Source: a virus
Direction: 5' to 3' (one strand)
Virus record (IMG/VR): IMGVR_UViG_3300006175_000011
Coordinates: 1-64,000 of that record
DNA length: 64,000 bases
This document shows positions 21,702 to 27,832 of the stretch, piece by piece (position 1 is the first letter of the stretch; every line of letters starts with the position of its first letter). The notes below the pieces were generated by a model. It did no database searches, had not been told where the DNA came from, and worked only from the letters and a program-made list of their open reading frames with translations. Both the position numbers and the translations under genes were made by a program.

Positions 21702-21779
21702 ATGACACGCATTGACGTATATGCGTTAACAATGATCGTTTGCGTAACGTTGATCGTTGTAACGTATTTGTCGCATTGA
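21702..21779 (+). CDS. 25-residue transmembrane peptide in the island
   Basis: MTRIDVYALTMIVCVTLIVV followed by TYLSH and a stop. About 18 hydrophobic residues make a single membrane span. AAAGGA lies nine bases before the ATG and accounts for two of the nine forbidden dinucleotides in the whole island, which argues that the site is functional. A toxin-like or envelope-targeting micropeptide is possible; nothing shows which. Confidence 0.5.
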   Translation: MTRIDVYALTMIVCVTLIVVTYLSH

Positions 21780-21791
21780 ACGCACGCGACA

Positions 21792-21831
21792 CGCATATGA
21801 CCGCCCGCATGCAAAAACCGGGCCATATGCG
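21792..21831 (+). terminator. Long hairpin at the right border of the island
   Basis: Outer stem CGCATATG (21792-21799) pairs with CATATGCG (21824-21831). Inner stem GCCCG (21803-21807) pairs with CGGGC (21819-21823), with a three-base bulge and an 11-base loop. There is no T-run, so it may protect or process a 3' end rather than terminate. Its inner stem is where normal CC/GG use resumes. Confidence 0.45.
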
Positions 21832-21880
21832 TACAGCACGCACCTGGTCCCCATCTATATTTCTAAGGTTTTAAGACTTA

Positions 21881-21892
21881 ACGTAATTACGT
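21881..21892 (+). promoter_or_regulatory. ACGTAATTACGT hairpin before the gene at 21906
   Basis: A 12-bp palindrome (stem ACGT, loop AATT) sits just before the GAGG ribosome binding site, in the same place as the module hairpins. The same 12 bases followed by GTC also occur at 20606-20617. A clear -35/-10 pair is not visible upstream, so this may be a degenerate module. Confidence 0.45.
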
Positions 21893-21905
21893 GTCGAGGT
21901 AAATC

Positions 21906-22187
21906 ATGAACCTAATGTCTGATGCTCCACAAGACGGACAATGCATCCTTCTACTCTTTTGGCCTAGGCTCTACAAGAACAAACGGGTCAAGGGAATAAA
22001 CTTCAACGGCTACGAGAGGACGACCTTTCCCAAGTGGGAAGAGTGTCGGTGGATCAGTAACGAAGCAAGGACTGGATCTCCACCTCACTGGGAACCTTGG
22101 TGTGGGGAGAAGAATACCTATAGCTCCCAGCATATAAACAACAAAGACGCTATAGGCTGGCTACCTGTACCTGAAAGAGGAGACTGA
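21906..22187 (+). CDS. DUF551-like small protein
   Basis: 93 aa with the layout of DUF551-type phage proteins: a start like DAPQDGQCILLLFWPRLYKN, aromatic and Trp residues in the middle (WEECRWISNEA), and a C-terminal GWLPVPE. GAGG precedes the ATG. The function of such proteins is not known. First of a run of tightly packed rightward genes to 25492. Confidence 0.55.
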   Translation: MNLMSDAPQDGQCILLLFWPRLYKNKRVKGINFNGYERTTFPKWEECRWISNEARTGSPPHWEPWCGEKNTYSSQHINNKDAIGWLPVPERGD

Positions 22188-22188
22188 T

Positions 22189-22536
22189 ATGGAGATCTAT
22201 CAACAAGCGCACGACCTAATCGAGAGACTCGAACGTCAAGACAGGAACACAATGAACATGGACTGTGACGCAGCAGCTCAATTCTTGACAACCCTCTTCG
22301 GCAAACCACCTCCTCGGCCAAGTCTCCCCGAACCCAAACCGCAATATCTCGAAGACGGCTACTATTGGTTCAAGTGCGAGAGAGCCTCAGCCCGATCCAT
22401 CGCTCAGCACGTCAGAGGACACTGGTACACCGTCAATGAAGACGGACCAATCGACATACTCGAACTTAACCGTCGAGGTTGGATACTGGACGAGATGGTC
22501 CACGACGAGAAAGCTTGGAGGCCGGGAGAAGACTGA
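22189..22536 (+). CDS. Protein of unknown function
   Basis: 115 aa: a helical N-terminal half (DLIERLERQDRNTMNMDCDA), a Pro-rich linker (FGKKPPP-like at about 38-50) and a C-terminal half with Tyr/Trp-rich strands (LEDGYYWFKCERAS and RGHWYTVNEDGP). The latter resembles small phage domains that also occur near DUF551 genes. GAGGAG lies upstream. Next gene after 50 bases. Confidence 0.55.
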   Translation: MEIYQQAHDLIERLERQDRNTMNMDCDAAAQFLTTLFGKPPPRPSLPEPKPQYLEDGYYWFKCERASARSIAQHVRGHWYTVNEDGPIDILELNRRGWILDEMVHDEKAWRPGED

Positions 22537-22586
22537 ATAAAGACAAGCCGGCGGCACTACGTGTTATAGACATAAAGGAAGTACCT

Positions 22587-22724
22587 GTGAGACTAATACC
22601 CCTATTACTCTTGATCGCAGTAATCATGTTGGCCGGCTATGGCAGCACAATGATGCGAGGCCTGTCCTGGGGCGTAGGCCGGGAGGTCGCCCACACCGCA
22701 TTCCACCACAGGCGGTATAGATGA
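22587..22724 (+). CDS. Small single-pass membrane protein
   Basis: 45 aa from a GTG, with AAGGAA six bases upstream. It begins MRLIPLLLLIAVIMLAGYGS, a signal-anchor-like hydrophobic segment, followed by a basic tail ending HHRRYR. Four-base overlap with the next gene. An upstream in-frame ATG at 22479 would overlap the previous gene and is less likely. Confidence 0.55.
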   Translation: MRLIPLLLLIAVIMLAGYGSTMMRGLSWGVGREVAHTAFHHRRYR

Positions 22725-22951
22725 CCTACTTCGTAGAACGAACAGTATTCGAAGCTGAAGCTTTTGCGAGCAACACCCGAGAAGCTATGATAGATAATCA
22801 ACTCAACGATTATCTAGACGATCGACACAACCACTCTCAGCCTAGAGGGCTAGTGTCGGTACAACAGACTTCGGAGAACAGCAAAGACAAAACCTTAAAG
22901 GTTGAATTTCTTCTAGTCTGGCGAAATCACAAAGTGGAAGCCTACAGATGA
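22721..22951 (+). CDS. Small protein, paralogue of the 22948 product
   Basis: 76 aa with a strand-helix-strand pattern: TYFVERTVFEAEAFASN, a polar middle, then RGLVSVQQ and VEFLLVWRN. The C-terminal half of the next gene product has the same spacing (RLVSVAP, then FLVTWE), so the two are probably tandem duplicates. ATGA overlaps on both sides. Confidence 0.55.
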   Translation: MTYFVERTVFEAEAFASNTREAMIDNQLNDYLDDRHNHSQPRGLVSVQQTSENSKDKTLKVEFLLVWRNHKVEAYR

Positions 22952-23250
22952 AGACACCCAGCTGTCCGTACTGTGGCGAGCCCATGATACGGCAGCTAAA
23001 ACAAAAGCCTTTCTACTCTTGGATATGCTACAACAGTCACAAGGAGAACACCATGAAGTTCCGTACCGAGATCTTTGTCACCGAGTCACGTGGCCGAGAC
23101 ATGAGTCGACACCTCGACGTTCTATTGAATGAACGACGATTTCCCGTAACCCGCCTGGTGTCAGTCGCCCCGTTCGGACCACCGGCACCTTCAAGCCATC
23201 ACGACTTCAAGGACCTGTGTCAATTCCTCGTAACGTGGGAAGTGCCGTGA
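22948..23250 (+). CDS. Small protein with N-terminal Cys knuckle; internal start likely
   Basis: 100 aa. The first 35 residues have PSCPYCGEPM and a later Cys, like half a zinc ribbon. An AAGGAG ribosome binding site lies inside the frame, just before an ATG at 23053 that begins MKFRTEIFVTESRGRD, so a 65-residue shorter product is likely. That shorter part matches the preceding protein in pattern. The longer form may be a fusion of a zinc-knuckle gene with the duplicate. Confidence 0.55.
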   Translation: MKTPSCPYCGEPMIRQLKQKPFYSWICYNSHKENTMKFRTEIFVTESRGRDMSRHLDVLLNERRFPVTRLVSVAPFGPPAPSSHHDFKDLCQFLVTWEVP

Positions 23251-23492
23251 AGGCATGGACTCCCGAGCATCGCAGGAAAGAGTGGCGTAGGTGCGTCTGC
23301 ACTTACCTCCCGAAAGCATTCGCTAAGACCACGCCGCCACACCCGAGCAGCAAGGTTATACCAAACCTCCTGTTCAGCGCAACGTTGGTCAATCACGGTC
23401 CGCGGTATTGGGCGTTTGCATCCGTCGCGCAACGTGATAGGTTCGTTCAATACATCCACGGCGCTCAAGCATGCGAGGATCCCTGCCCATGA
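23247..23492 (+). CDS. Small basic protein, unrecognised
   Basis: 81 aa from a GTG at 23247 (GTGA overlap with the previous stop, GGAAG upstream). Basic N-terminal half (PEHRRKEWRRCVCTYLPKAF), then an aromatic run (HGPRYWAFASVAQRDRFVQY). Four-base overlap with the next gene. No family recognised. Confidence 0.5.
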   Translation: MKAWTPEHRRKEWRRCVCTYLPKAFAKTTPPHPSSKVIPNLLFSATLVNHGPRYWAFASVAQRDRFVQYIHGAQACEDPCP

Positions 23493-23887
23493 TATTCCGA
23501 CGAAAGCCGAAACCCGTTCCTTGTCCGAGCGACATTCTCGCACAGCTAGTAGCCGCTCGTATGATTGCCGCCCCAGAGACTGTGAGGTATCATTCCGCCC
23601 ATTCCTCCGCCCTGTGGGAAGACAAGGACACGGGTATTAAGCTTAAGGCGGAGTCACTCCACAAATCCTGGCTTTTCACGGGTGTTGATACTTTCACTCA
23701 CCGGGGGGTGGAGCTTCGACCAACGGGTCTCGGCACAGATGCACTCATAAAGGCCTTGAACTTTTGCCGAGACGTCCAACTAGCTAGGATCCAGGCAGAG
23801 AAACAATATGCGGGAGACATGGCGGCACTTGACGCAATGGAGAAACTACTGAAAATAGGAAGTAGCAATGGCGAAGAAACTAACTGA
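23489..23887 (+). CDS. Protein of unknown function
   Basis: 132 aa from the ATG at 23489 (overlapping the previous TGA, GAGGA eight bases upstream; an earlier ATG at 23471 is less likely). Basic start (IFRRKPKPVPCPSD), a middle with Trp residues and an alternating pattern, and a C-terminal helix (EKQYAGDMAALDAMEKLLKI). It overlaps the next gene by 20 bases. Confidence 0.5.
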   Translation: MIFRRKPKPVPCPSDILAQLVAARMIAAPETVRYHSAHSSALWEDKDTGIKLKAESLHKSWLFTGVDTFTHRGVELRPTGLGTDALIKALNFCRDVQLARIQAEKQYAGDMAALDAMEKLLKIGSSNGEETN

Positions 23888-24050
23888 GCAACAAGATGAA
23901 AACCTAGGTCAAATCCACCACAGCGCCTTGGAACTGTGTCGTCTGGTGCTGCTGTGTACGATCAACCGACGGGTAGGTCGTGAGTGGTGGCTGAAAATGA
24001 CTCACGCCCACGAATACATCGGCAAAGCACTGGAGAAGATACAGCCATGA
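23868..24050 (+). CDS. Small helical protein, unrecognised
   Basis: 60 aa, probably two helices (SALELCRLVLLCTINRRVG and AHEYIGKALEKI). GGAAGTAG lies before the ATG. ATGA overlap with the next gene. No family recognised. Confidence 0.5.
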   Translation: MAKKLTEQQDENLGQIHHSALELCRLVLLCTINRRVGREWWLKMTHAHEYIGKALEKIQP

Positions 24051-24259
24051 ATAAAGTTCACTTTCGCTATCCCATCTTCTGGACTGCTTGTAACCTGGCG
24101 GCTCGACGCAGGGCACTCGGTTCAAAGATTAGGGTCACCAGCAACAAGGCGCTAGTCACCTGTGGTAGCTGCAGGAATACTCAAGGGTTCTTCACTATGG
24201 ATGACAAGCCCGACGACGTTGTGACCGACAAGACACCATCACTTCGGAAGGACGGGTAG
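24047..24259 (+). CDS. Small protein with possible zinc site
   Basis: 70 aa. Cys residues in FWTACNLAA and LVTCGSCRNT could form a zinc knuckle, and the spacing resembles short phage zinc-ribbon proteins. The N-terminus is basic. The start overlaps the previous stop (ATGA), with a GAAGATA site upstream. Assignment uncertain. Confidence 0.5.
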   Translation: MNKVHFRYPIFWTACNLAARRRALGSKIRVTSNKALVTCGSCRNTQGFFTMDDKPDDVVTDKTPSLRKDG

Positions 24260-24260
24260 G

Positions 24261-24500
24261 TTGAAGGGGTTATTGGCCACGCCGATCCCGCTTTGGCAAC
24301 TAGCGCTGATCCTTGCGATCTACGTTATCTACAAAGAGGTCGTGAAGCTTCTGTGGAAGCTAAGCATCAAGGCGATCAAAGGAAAGATCAATGGAAGAGA
24401 AAGCTTACAACAGCCTGAGTACGAAAGTCAGGAACGCCCTGCACCGCAACAGAGCCAAGAGCTTCCCGCCGCTGACCGGGTTTCACAGCCCGCTGGTTGA
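24261..24500 (+). CDS. Membrane protein with disordered tail
   Basis: 79 aa from a TTG start, GGAAGGA eight bases upstream. Residues 10-32 are a membrane span (PLWQLALILAIYVIYKEVV), followed by a basic stretch and a Gln/Pro-rich tail (RPAPQQSQELPAADR). Its 3' part overlaps the next gene by 110 bases in another frame; both frames look real because each has its own ribosome binding site. Confidence 0.5.
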   Translation: MKGLLATPIPLWQLALILAIYVIYKEVVKLLWKLSIKAIKGKINGRESLQQPEYESQERPAPQQSQELPAADRVSQPAG

Positions 24501-24606
24501 CACGAAGCCTTGGGAGTTGCCGATCAGGGATCTGCTCAAGATCAAGGGTATTGGGCCGGCGGCGATTAAGGAAATTGCTCAAGTAGCGGAGAAACTCTGT
24601 GTCTGA
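24391..24606 (+). CDS. RNA polymerase alpha-CTD-like helix-hairpin-helix protein
   Basis: 71 aa. Two blocks match the C-terminal domain of the RNA polymerase alpha subunit. LSTKVRNALHRN corresponds to the first helix (bacterial consensus LSVRAYNCLKRA, with the conserved Asn and Leu kept and the DNA-contacting Arg replaced by Lys). DLLKIKGIGPAAIKEIAQVA corresponds to the helix-hairpin-helix (DLLKIRNLGKKSLEEI). GGAAAG precedes the ATG. It overlaps the hypermodification gene by eight bases. It could bind UP-element DNA or compete with host alpha-CTD for activators. Alternatively it is simply a small HhH DNA-binding protein serving the base-modifying enzyme encoded next. Confidence 0.6.
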   Translation: MEEKAYNSLSTKVRNALHRNRAKSFPPLTGFHSPLVDTKPWELPIRDLLKIKGIGPAAIKEIAQVAEKLCV

Positions 24607-25492
24607 TATGGAAAAGGTTTATTGGCGCTTTGCAAATGAGCGCCTGCGCATGTATCACCGTCGGCTCAAGGGTAAGGAGTCACTGACGAAGGATTCCATT
24701 CTTCGGGATCATCGGTTCACCAACGCCTATCGCGCCAGCGACCGCGTCAGTCAATACCTGATCCGTGAAGTTCAATACGGCGAAGAAGAACGCAAGAAAG
24801 AACTGTTCTTCCGGACATTGCTCTTTAAGATCTTCAATAAGATCGAGACCTGGCAAATGATCCAAGGCCATTTCGACGAACCTATCACTAGTCATGACCT
24901 TAAACATATTCGCAAGCTTCTGGTGAAACACGGGGGCAAAGGCCTTTACTCCGCAGCGTACATCCAGGCAAGTCCGGCCGGCAAGGGTGTCAGTAAAGCT
25001 ATCGCACACATTGATCTATTGACAGCTCTCATGGATTTACCTCTTTGGAAGAACGTCCGCGATGCCCGATCACTCGAGGAAGTTTTTCTTCACATGAGGT
25101 CTATCCGTAGTTTCGGTGATTTCCTTGCCTACCAATATACTATCGACTTGAATTACTCTACGATGATCGACTTCGACGAGAACGACTTCGTAGTTCCTGG
25201 GCCCGGAGCACTGGACGGTATCAGCAAGATTATGCCCGGCACGCATCCCGTGAAGGCGATACGCCATATGACCAAGCGTGCCCGCGATGAGATGGGTGAT
25301 ACCCTCTTCGGTAGACAGCTTCACCTGATCGATTGTCAGAATCTCTTCTGTGAGATCAGCAAATACACCCGCGTTAGTCATCCGACGATCCAGGGCGTAT
25401 CAGGTAGGACCACGATCAAACAGAACTATACGCCACACTCAGAGCCTTTGCCTCGACCATTCTTTCCGCCGAAGTGGAACCTCGAGTATTGA
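24599..25492 (+). CDS. DNA base hypermodification protein (aGPT-PPlase / HMUDK-helical family)
   Basis: 297 aa. The pattern FANERLRMYHRR, TKDSILRDHRFTNAYRASDR, then LFFRTLLFKIFNKIETW and, later, GDFLAYQYTIDLNYS and LIDCQNLFCEISKY is the signature I associate with the alpha-glutamyl/putrescinyl-thymine pyrophosphorylase and 5-hmdU-kinase helical families. Members act on 5-hydroxymethyluracil-derived bases in DNA, adding amino acids or other groups in phages with hypermodified thymidine. Together with the TS-fold enzymes, kinase and MazG-like proteins it points to modified DNA. The start is a GTG at 24599 or the in-frame ATG at 24608. It overlaps the alpha-CTD-like gene. The exact reaction cannot be read from sequence. 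Confidence 0.7.
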   Translation: MSDMEKVYWRFANERLRMYHRRLKGKESLTKDSILRDHRFTNAYRASDRVSQYLIREVQYGEEERKKELFFRTLLFKIFNKIETWQMIQGHFDEPITSHDLKHIRKLLVKHGGKGLYSAAYIQASPAGKGVSKAIAHIDLLTALMDLPLWKNVRDARSLEEVFLHMRSIRSFGDFLAYQYTIDLNYSTMIDFDENDFVVPGPGALDGISKIMPGTHPVKAIRHMTKRARDEMGDTLFGRQLHLIDCQNLFCEISKYTRVSHPTIQGVSGRTTIKQNYTPHSEPLPRPFFPPKWNLEY

Positions 25493-25496
25493 CCGG

Positions 25497-25525
25497 TTGA
25501 CGCCGGTGACCAGTCAACACACAAT
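25497..25525 (+). promoter_or_regulatory. Promoter before the gene at 25548
   Basis: TTGACG (25497-25502), 17-bp spacer, CACAAT (25520-25525). Same -35/spacer as the module family, but no clear hairpin follows before the AAAGGAG ribosome binding site. Confidence 0.55.
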
Positions 25526-25547
25526 GACATAGTGAAAGGAGACTAAG

Positions 25548-25796
25548 ATGTCCAGCAGTAATCAAGACATCCTCGATGCACTCGAGTCCATTGCTCGTGA
25601 GGCACCAGTGAGTTTACTCGAACAACGAGGTATGATGGCCTGCGCTCACATATCCGCGGCAATCAGCCTCAAACGCATCGCCGATAAGCTCGAGGAAGGA
25701 CTCCCCGTCAGCGTTCCTCAAGAGACCTATCTCAAGGTCATCGACCTGGCTTATGAAGCCGGTCAATCATTTACTCGCGGAAGGAATGCAGGATGA
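25548..25796 (+). CDS. Small helical protein, unrecognised
   Basis: 82 aa, helical, starting SSSNQDILDALESIAREAPV and containing a basic/acidic helix (ISLKRIADKLEEGLPVSVPQ). AAAGGAG lies seven bases before the ATG. Four-base overlap (ATGA) with the next gene. No family recognised. Confidence 0.6.
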   Translation: MSSSNQDILDALESIAREAPVSLLEQRGMMACAHISAAISLKRIADKLEEGLPVSVPQETYLKVIDLAYEAGQSFTRGRNAG

Positions 25797-25990
25797 GCCG
25801 TACCAAGATTAGCACGTTGACGAGGCAACCGCTCTACCTTCGGCAGCCCACCGAGGCGGAACAAAAAGAGATTAATCCACAGGGATCGGCAACCTTCCTT
25901 CTGGTTGATGGATCTAACAAGGCGGTTGCTATGATCGAGATCGATGACCTGTTCGACGAGAACGGTAATCGTTTCGAGGACGATACGTGA
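25793..25990 (+). CDS. Small protein, unrecognised
   Basis: 65 aa with a strand-rich second half (GSATFLLVDGSNKAVAMIEI). Coupled to the upstream gene by ATGA; GGAATGCAGG lies upstream. No family recognised. Confidence 0.55.
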   Translation: MSRTKISTLTRQPLYLRQPTEAEQKEINPQGSATFLLVDGSNKAVAMIEIDDLFDENGNRFEDDT

Positions 25991-26001
25991 GATTTAACCG
26001 G

Positions 26002-26043
26002 TTGACGTAGACTCCCATCATTGCGATAACAGTGATGTCATCA
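26002..26043 (+). promoter_or_regulatory. Promoter-hairpin module for the gene at 26059
   Basis: TTGACG (26002-26007), 17-bp spacer, GATAAC (26025-26030), a small hairpin TGAT-GTC-ATCA (26033-26043), then GAGGAG before the ATG. Confidence 0.6.
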
Positions 26044-26058
26044 ACGAGGAGATAATCA

Positions 26059-26217
26059 ATGCCGAAGACCACCCTGAAGCTCGACCGCGACACCAAGGGC
26101 ACGTTCGTTTTCAAGAACGACGCCGAGGACGCGCCGATCCCATCGCTCTACATCAAGAAGCATGCCTTTCCCGGCGATGCGCCGAAGTCGATCACCGTCG
26201 AGTTCAAGGCTGCCTGA
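26059..26217 (+). CDS. Small beta-rich protein, possibly structural
   Basis: 52 aa starting PKTTLKLDRDTKGTFVFKND and ending SITVEFKAA, an alternating pattern suggesting a small beta sheet. GAGGAG precedes the ATG. The stop TGA overlaps the ATG of the next gene by one base. No family recognised. Confidence 0.6.
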   Translation: MPKTTLKLDRDTKGTFVFKNDAEDAPIPSLYIKKHAFPGDAPKSITVEFKAA

Positions 26218-26498
26218 TGCCTGTCTACCGCCCGAAGCTCGTTTCCCAGAAGGCGGTCGTGGAGTACCGGTCCTCGTCGGATCGGTACTTCATTTGCTAT
26301 CCCGATCTCAAGATGGAGTTGGTGATGGCGTTCAAGAGTAAGCAGACTGCTGCCGAGATAGCGATCAACGCTGAAGCCGGCACTCCCTTCTTTACGATGA
26401 TCCCGACTGTGGATTATGACACGCCCTATCCCCGGCCGGATTATGAATATCCGCCGGTGCGCAATCCCGCGGTGTTTCCGCTGGTATTGAAGGATTGA
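26217..26498 (+). CDS. Small protein, unrecognised
   Basis: 93 aa with an aromatic, Pro-rich C-terminus (YDTPYPRPDYEYPPVRNPAV). Translationally coupled to the preceding small gene (TGATG). Pro/Tyr-rich tails occur in minor virion proteins, but nothing else supports that here. Confidence 0.55.
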   Translation: MPVYRPKLVSQKAVVEYRSSSDRYFICYPDLKMELVMAFKSKQTAAEIAINAEAGTPFFTMIPTVDYDTPYPRPDYEYPPVRNPAVFPLVLKD

Positions 26499-26545
26499 CA
26501 TTTTAACGTGATTGCGTTAATGTCTCATAGTCGCATTTCGCGACT
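26495..26545 (+). promoter_or_regulatory. Promoter-hairpin module for the gene at 26558
   Basis: TTGACA (26495-26500), 17-bp spacer, TAATGT (26518-26523), hairpin AGTCGC-ATTTC-GCGACT (26529-26545), directly followed by GGAG. This stem is one base pair longer than most in the family. Confidence 0.7.
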
Positions 26546-26557
26546 GGAGATAATCGT

Positions 26558-26860
26558 ATGTCCATGACAGTGCGAGTTCAGGCACGAGCCTGGGGCGCTA
26601 TCGTGACCGTCGCCAAGACGACTCAGGGCGAGGAAGGTCACATCACCGAAGACCACGAGGAACACGTTCTCGGCGCAAACGAGGATCGAGTCTTCCACGT
26701 CGAGCCCGGTTATTCGGTGACCGCCGTTCACGGCAAGGAACCCACCGCCGAAGAGGAAACTGCCGAAACCGTTTCGGCCGAGGATCCCGCGGCATCCGGC
26801 AAACGCAAGGGCTTCAAATCGCCCGCCGACAATGAGTCGGCTACCGACACGCAGATCTAA
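26558..26860 (+). CDS. Acidic protein, unrecognised
   Basis: 100 aa, strongly acidic, with an N-terminal beta-like part (TVRVQARAWGAIVTVAKTTQ) and a disordered Glu/Thr/Ala-rich tail. The last residues (SPADNESATDTQI) resemble the end of the acidic protein at 33601 (NSPASNTRI). GGAG precedes the ATG. A hairpin without a T-run follows the stop. Confidence 0.55.
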   Translation: MSMTVRVQARAWGAIVTVAKTTQGEEGHITEDHEEHVLGANEDRVFHVEPGYSVTAVHGKEPTAEEETAETVSAEDPAASGKRKGFKSPADNESATDTQI

Positions 26861-26867
26861 CCTCGAA

Positions 26868-26893
26868 CGAGGGGTCGTTTCGACGGCCCCTCA
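26868..26893 (+). other. Intergenic hairpin between two accessory genes
   Basis: GAGGGG pairs with CCCCTC about 12 bases later (about 26869-26892), with inner CG pairs. There is no T-run, and the GGAG of the next gene follows directly. It may slow exonucleases or separate the two messages. Confidence 0.5.
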
Positions 26894-26905
26894 CAGGAGA
26901 TGACA

Positions 26906-27286
26906 ATGGCCAAGAACGGCATCCCGAAGACCGCCATAACTGAGAAAACCCTGAGGAAGCACATTCGGGGAGCCGCGAAGTCTCACTCTTCCGTTAGTGC
27001 ATGGGCTGTGGAAAACGGACTCACAGCACAGCAAGTCACGGCTTTTCTGCGTAAGACGCAAGGTGCTGGACTCAAATTGCCCGAACTACTCGGGTATCGG
27101 CCTCAGTTAATCTTCATCCCATTGAATGAGGACCTGATCTGCACCCTTCCACCGCCGCGCGTAAAAGCTACCAAAAGGCCCACGAAAAAGGTCGATCATA
27201 GCCTTGAACCTGTTGTAAAGAAGGGCAACAAGCCTAAGGACGACCGTAAAGACACCAAAAAGCGATTGAAAAAGAGGAAGAAATAA
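26906..27286 (+). CDS. HTH-like protein with Lys-rich tail
   Basis: 126 aa from the ATG at 26906, seven bases after GGAG. Residues about 12-50 have an HTH pattern (SVSAWAVENGLTAQQVTAFL). The last 45 residues are a long Lys/Asp-rich tail (KKGNKPKDDRKDTKKRLKKR). A DNA-binding role is likely. One-base overlap with the next gene. Confidence 0.5.
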   Translation: MAKNGIPKTAITEKTLRKHIRGAAKSHSSVSAWAVENGLTAQQVTAFLRKTQGAGLKLPELLGYRPQLIFIPLNEDLICTLPPPRVKATKRPTKKVDHSLEPVVKKGNKPKDDRKDTKKRLKKRKK

Positions 27287-27633
27287 TGCCCCTGCTTTTC
27301 TACGGGGTTTTGCCCAATAAGCGTAAACGAAGGCTATACAGCAAGAATTTACGCGAGATCGAGACCTCTTTGTTCGATCATTTCAAGATCAAAGACCTTG
27401 CGCCTTACAGTCGACTGCATCATGTGGCCAATTTCTGGCACCTGATCTCGCTCGACACCACGGCGATTGCTTGGCACACCGACGACGGTGAGAAAGAGCA
27501 AGTCATATTCATTCCCGGTATTCATAACCAGATTGACTCGTTAGCTATCGCTCGACTTGAGTTTGGATCGGTTATGCCCGGCGCCACGACATTCCGGTTC
27601 AACAACAAGGTCTATGTCCATGAGTATACTTAA
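27286..27633 (+). CDS. Protein of unknown function
   Basis: 115 aa, starting PLLFYGVLPNKRKRRLYSKN, then a helix and an alternating strand region around FWHLISLDTTAIAWHTDDGE, ending in a strand pair. Starts within the stop of the upstream gene (ATAATG). No family recognised. Confidence 0.55.
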   Translation: MPLLFYGVLPNKRKRRLYSKNLREIETSLFDHFKIKDLAPYSRLHHVANFWHLISLDTTAIAWHTDDGEKEQVIFIPGIHNQIDSLAIARLEFGSVMPGATTFRFNNKVYVHEYT

Positions 27634-27832
27634 TGGGATGGTGAACGTAGTTCTACCACCGGAGGCGGTTGACTTTCTCATTCGTAACTGCGATGACAGC
27701 ATCAAGCAAGGTCAACGTCTGCTGATGCCTTTAGCTGATGTCGAATTGACGCCGCCTCAAAGGGACGACATTCGGAGCATGATGACCAAGTTTGAGATCA
27801 TCAAGGCCGCGGCGGAAAGGTCATTACGATGA
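27620..27832 (+). CDS. Small helical protein, unrecognised
   Basis: 70 aa; ATG 27620 is chosen because AAGG lies nine bases upstream, with other in-frame ATGs at 27614 and 27638. It contains LPPEAVDFLIRNCDDSIKQG and a helical C-terminus. Overlaps the ends of both neighbours; the last bases overlap the ligase start (ATGA). No family recognised. Confidence 0.5.
   Translation: MSILNGMVNVVLPPEAVDFLIRNCDDSIKQGQRLLMPLADVELTPPQRDDIRSMMTKFEIIKAAAERSLR

Larger units (their letters stand above)
21196..21800. other. 605-bp island nearly devoid of AG, GG, CC and CT dinucleotides
   Basis: Counting by eye I find only nine occurrences of these four dinucleotides (AG three, GG three, CC two, CT one), while they make up roughly a quarter of steps in ordinary sequence. 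Thus almost every C is followed by a purine and almost every G is preceded by a pyrimidine, across codon boundaries and intergenic bases alike. The island contains a promoter-hairpin module, a 102-codon gene and a 25-codon membrane peptide, and it ends at a long hairpin. Neighbouring sequence on both sides has normal usage. The boundaries suggest a discrete unit of foreign origin or one under unusual selection. Confidence 0.8.

Noticed and set aside
21334-21843. Long leftward open frame (169 codons) across the dinucleotide-depleted island
   Set aside because: It has no ribosome binding site and its openness follows from the odd composition. The rightward frame has promoter, hairpin and start signal, and the residual dinucleotides fit its codons.
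25497-25547. Full promoter-hairpin module at 25497
   Set aside because: The -35/-10 pair fits, but I could not find a convincing stem before the ribosome binding site, so only a promoter is reported.
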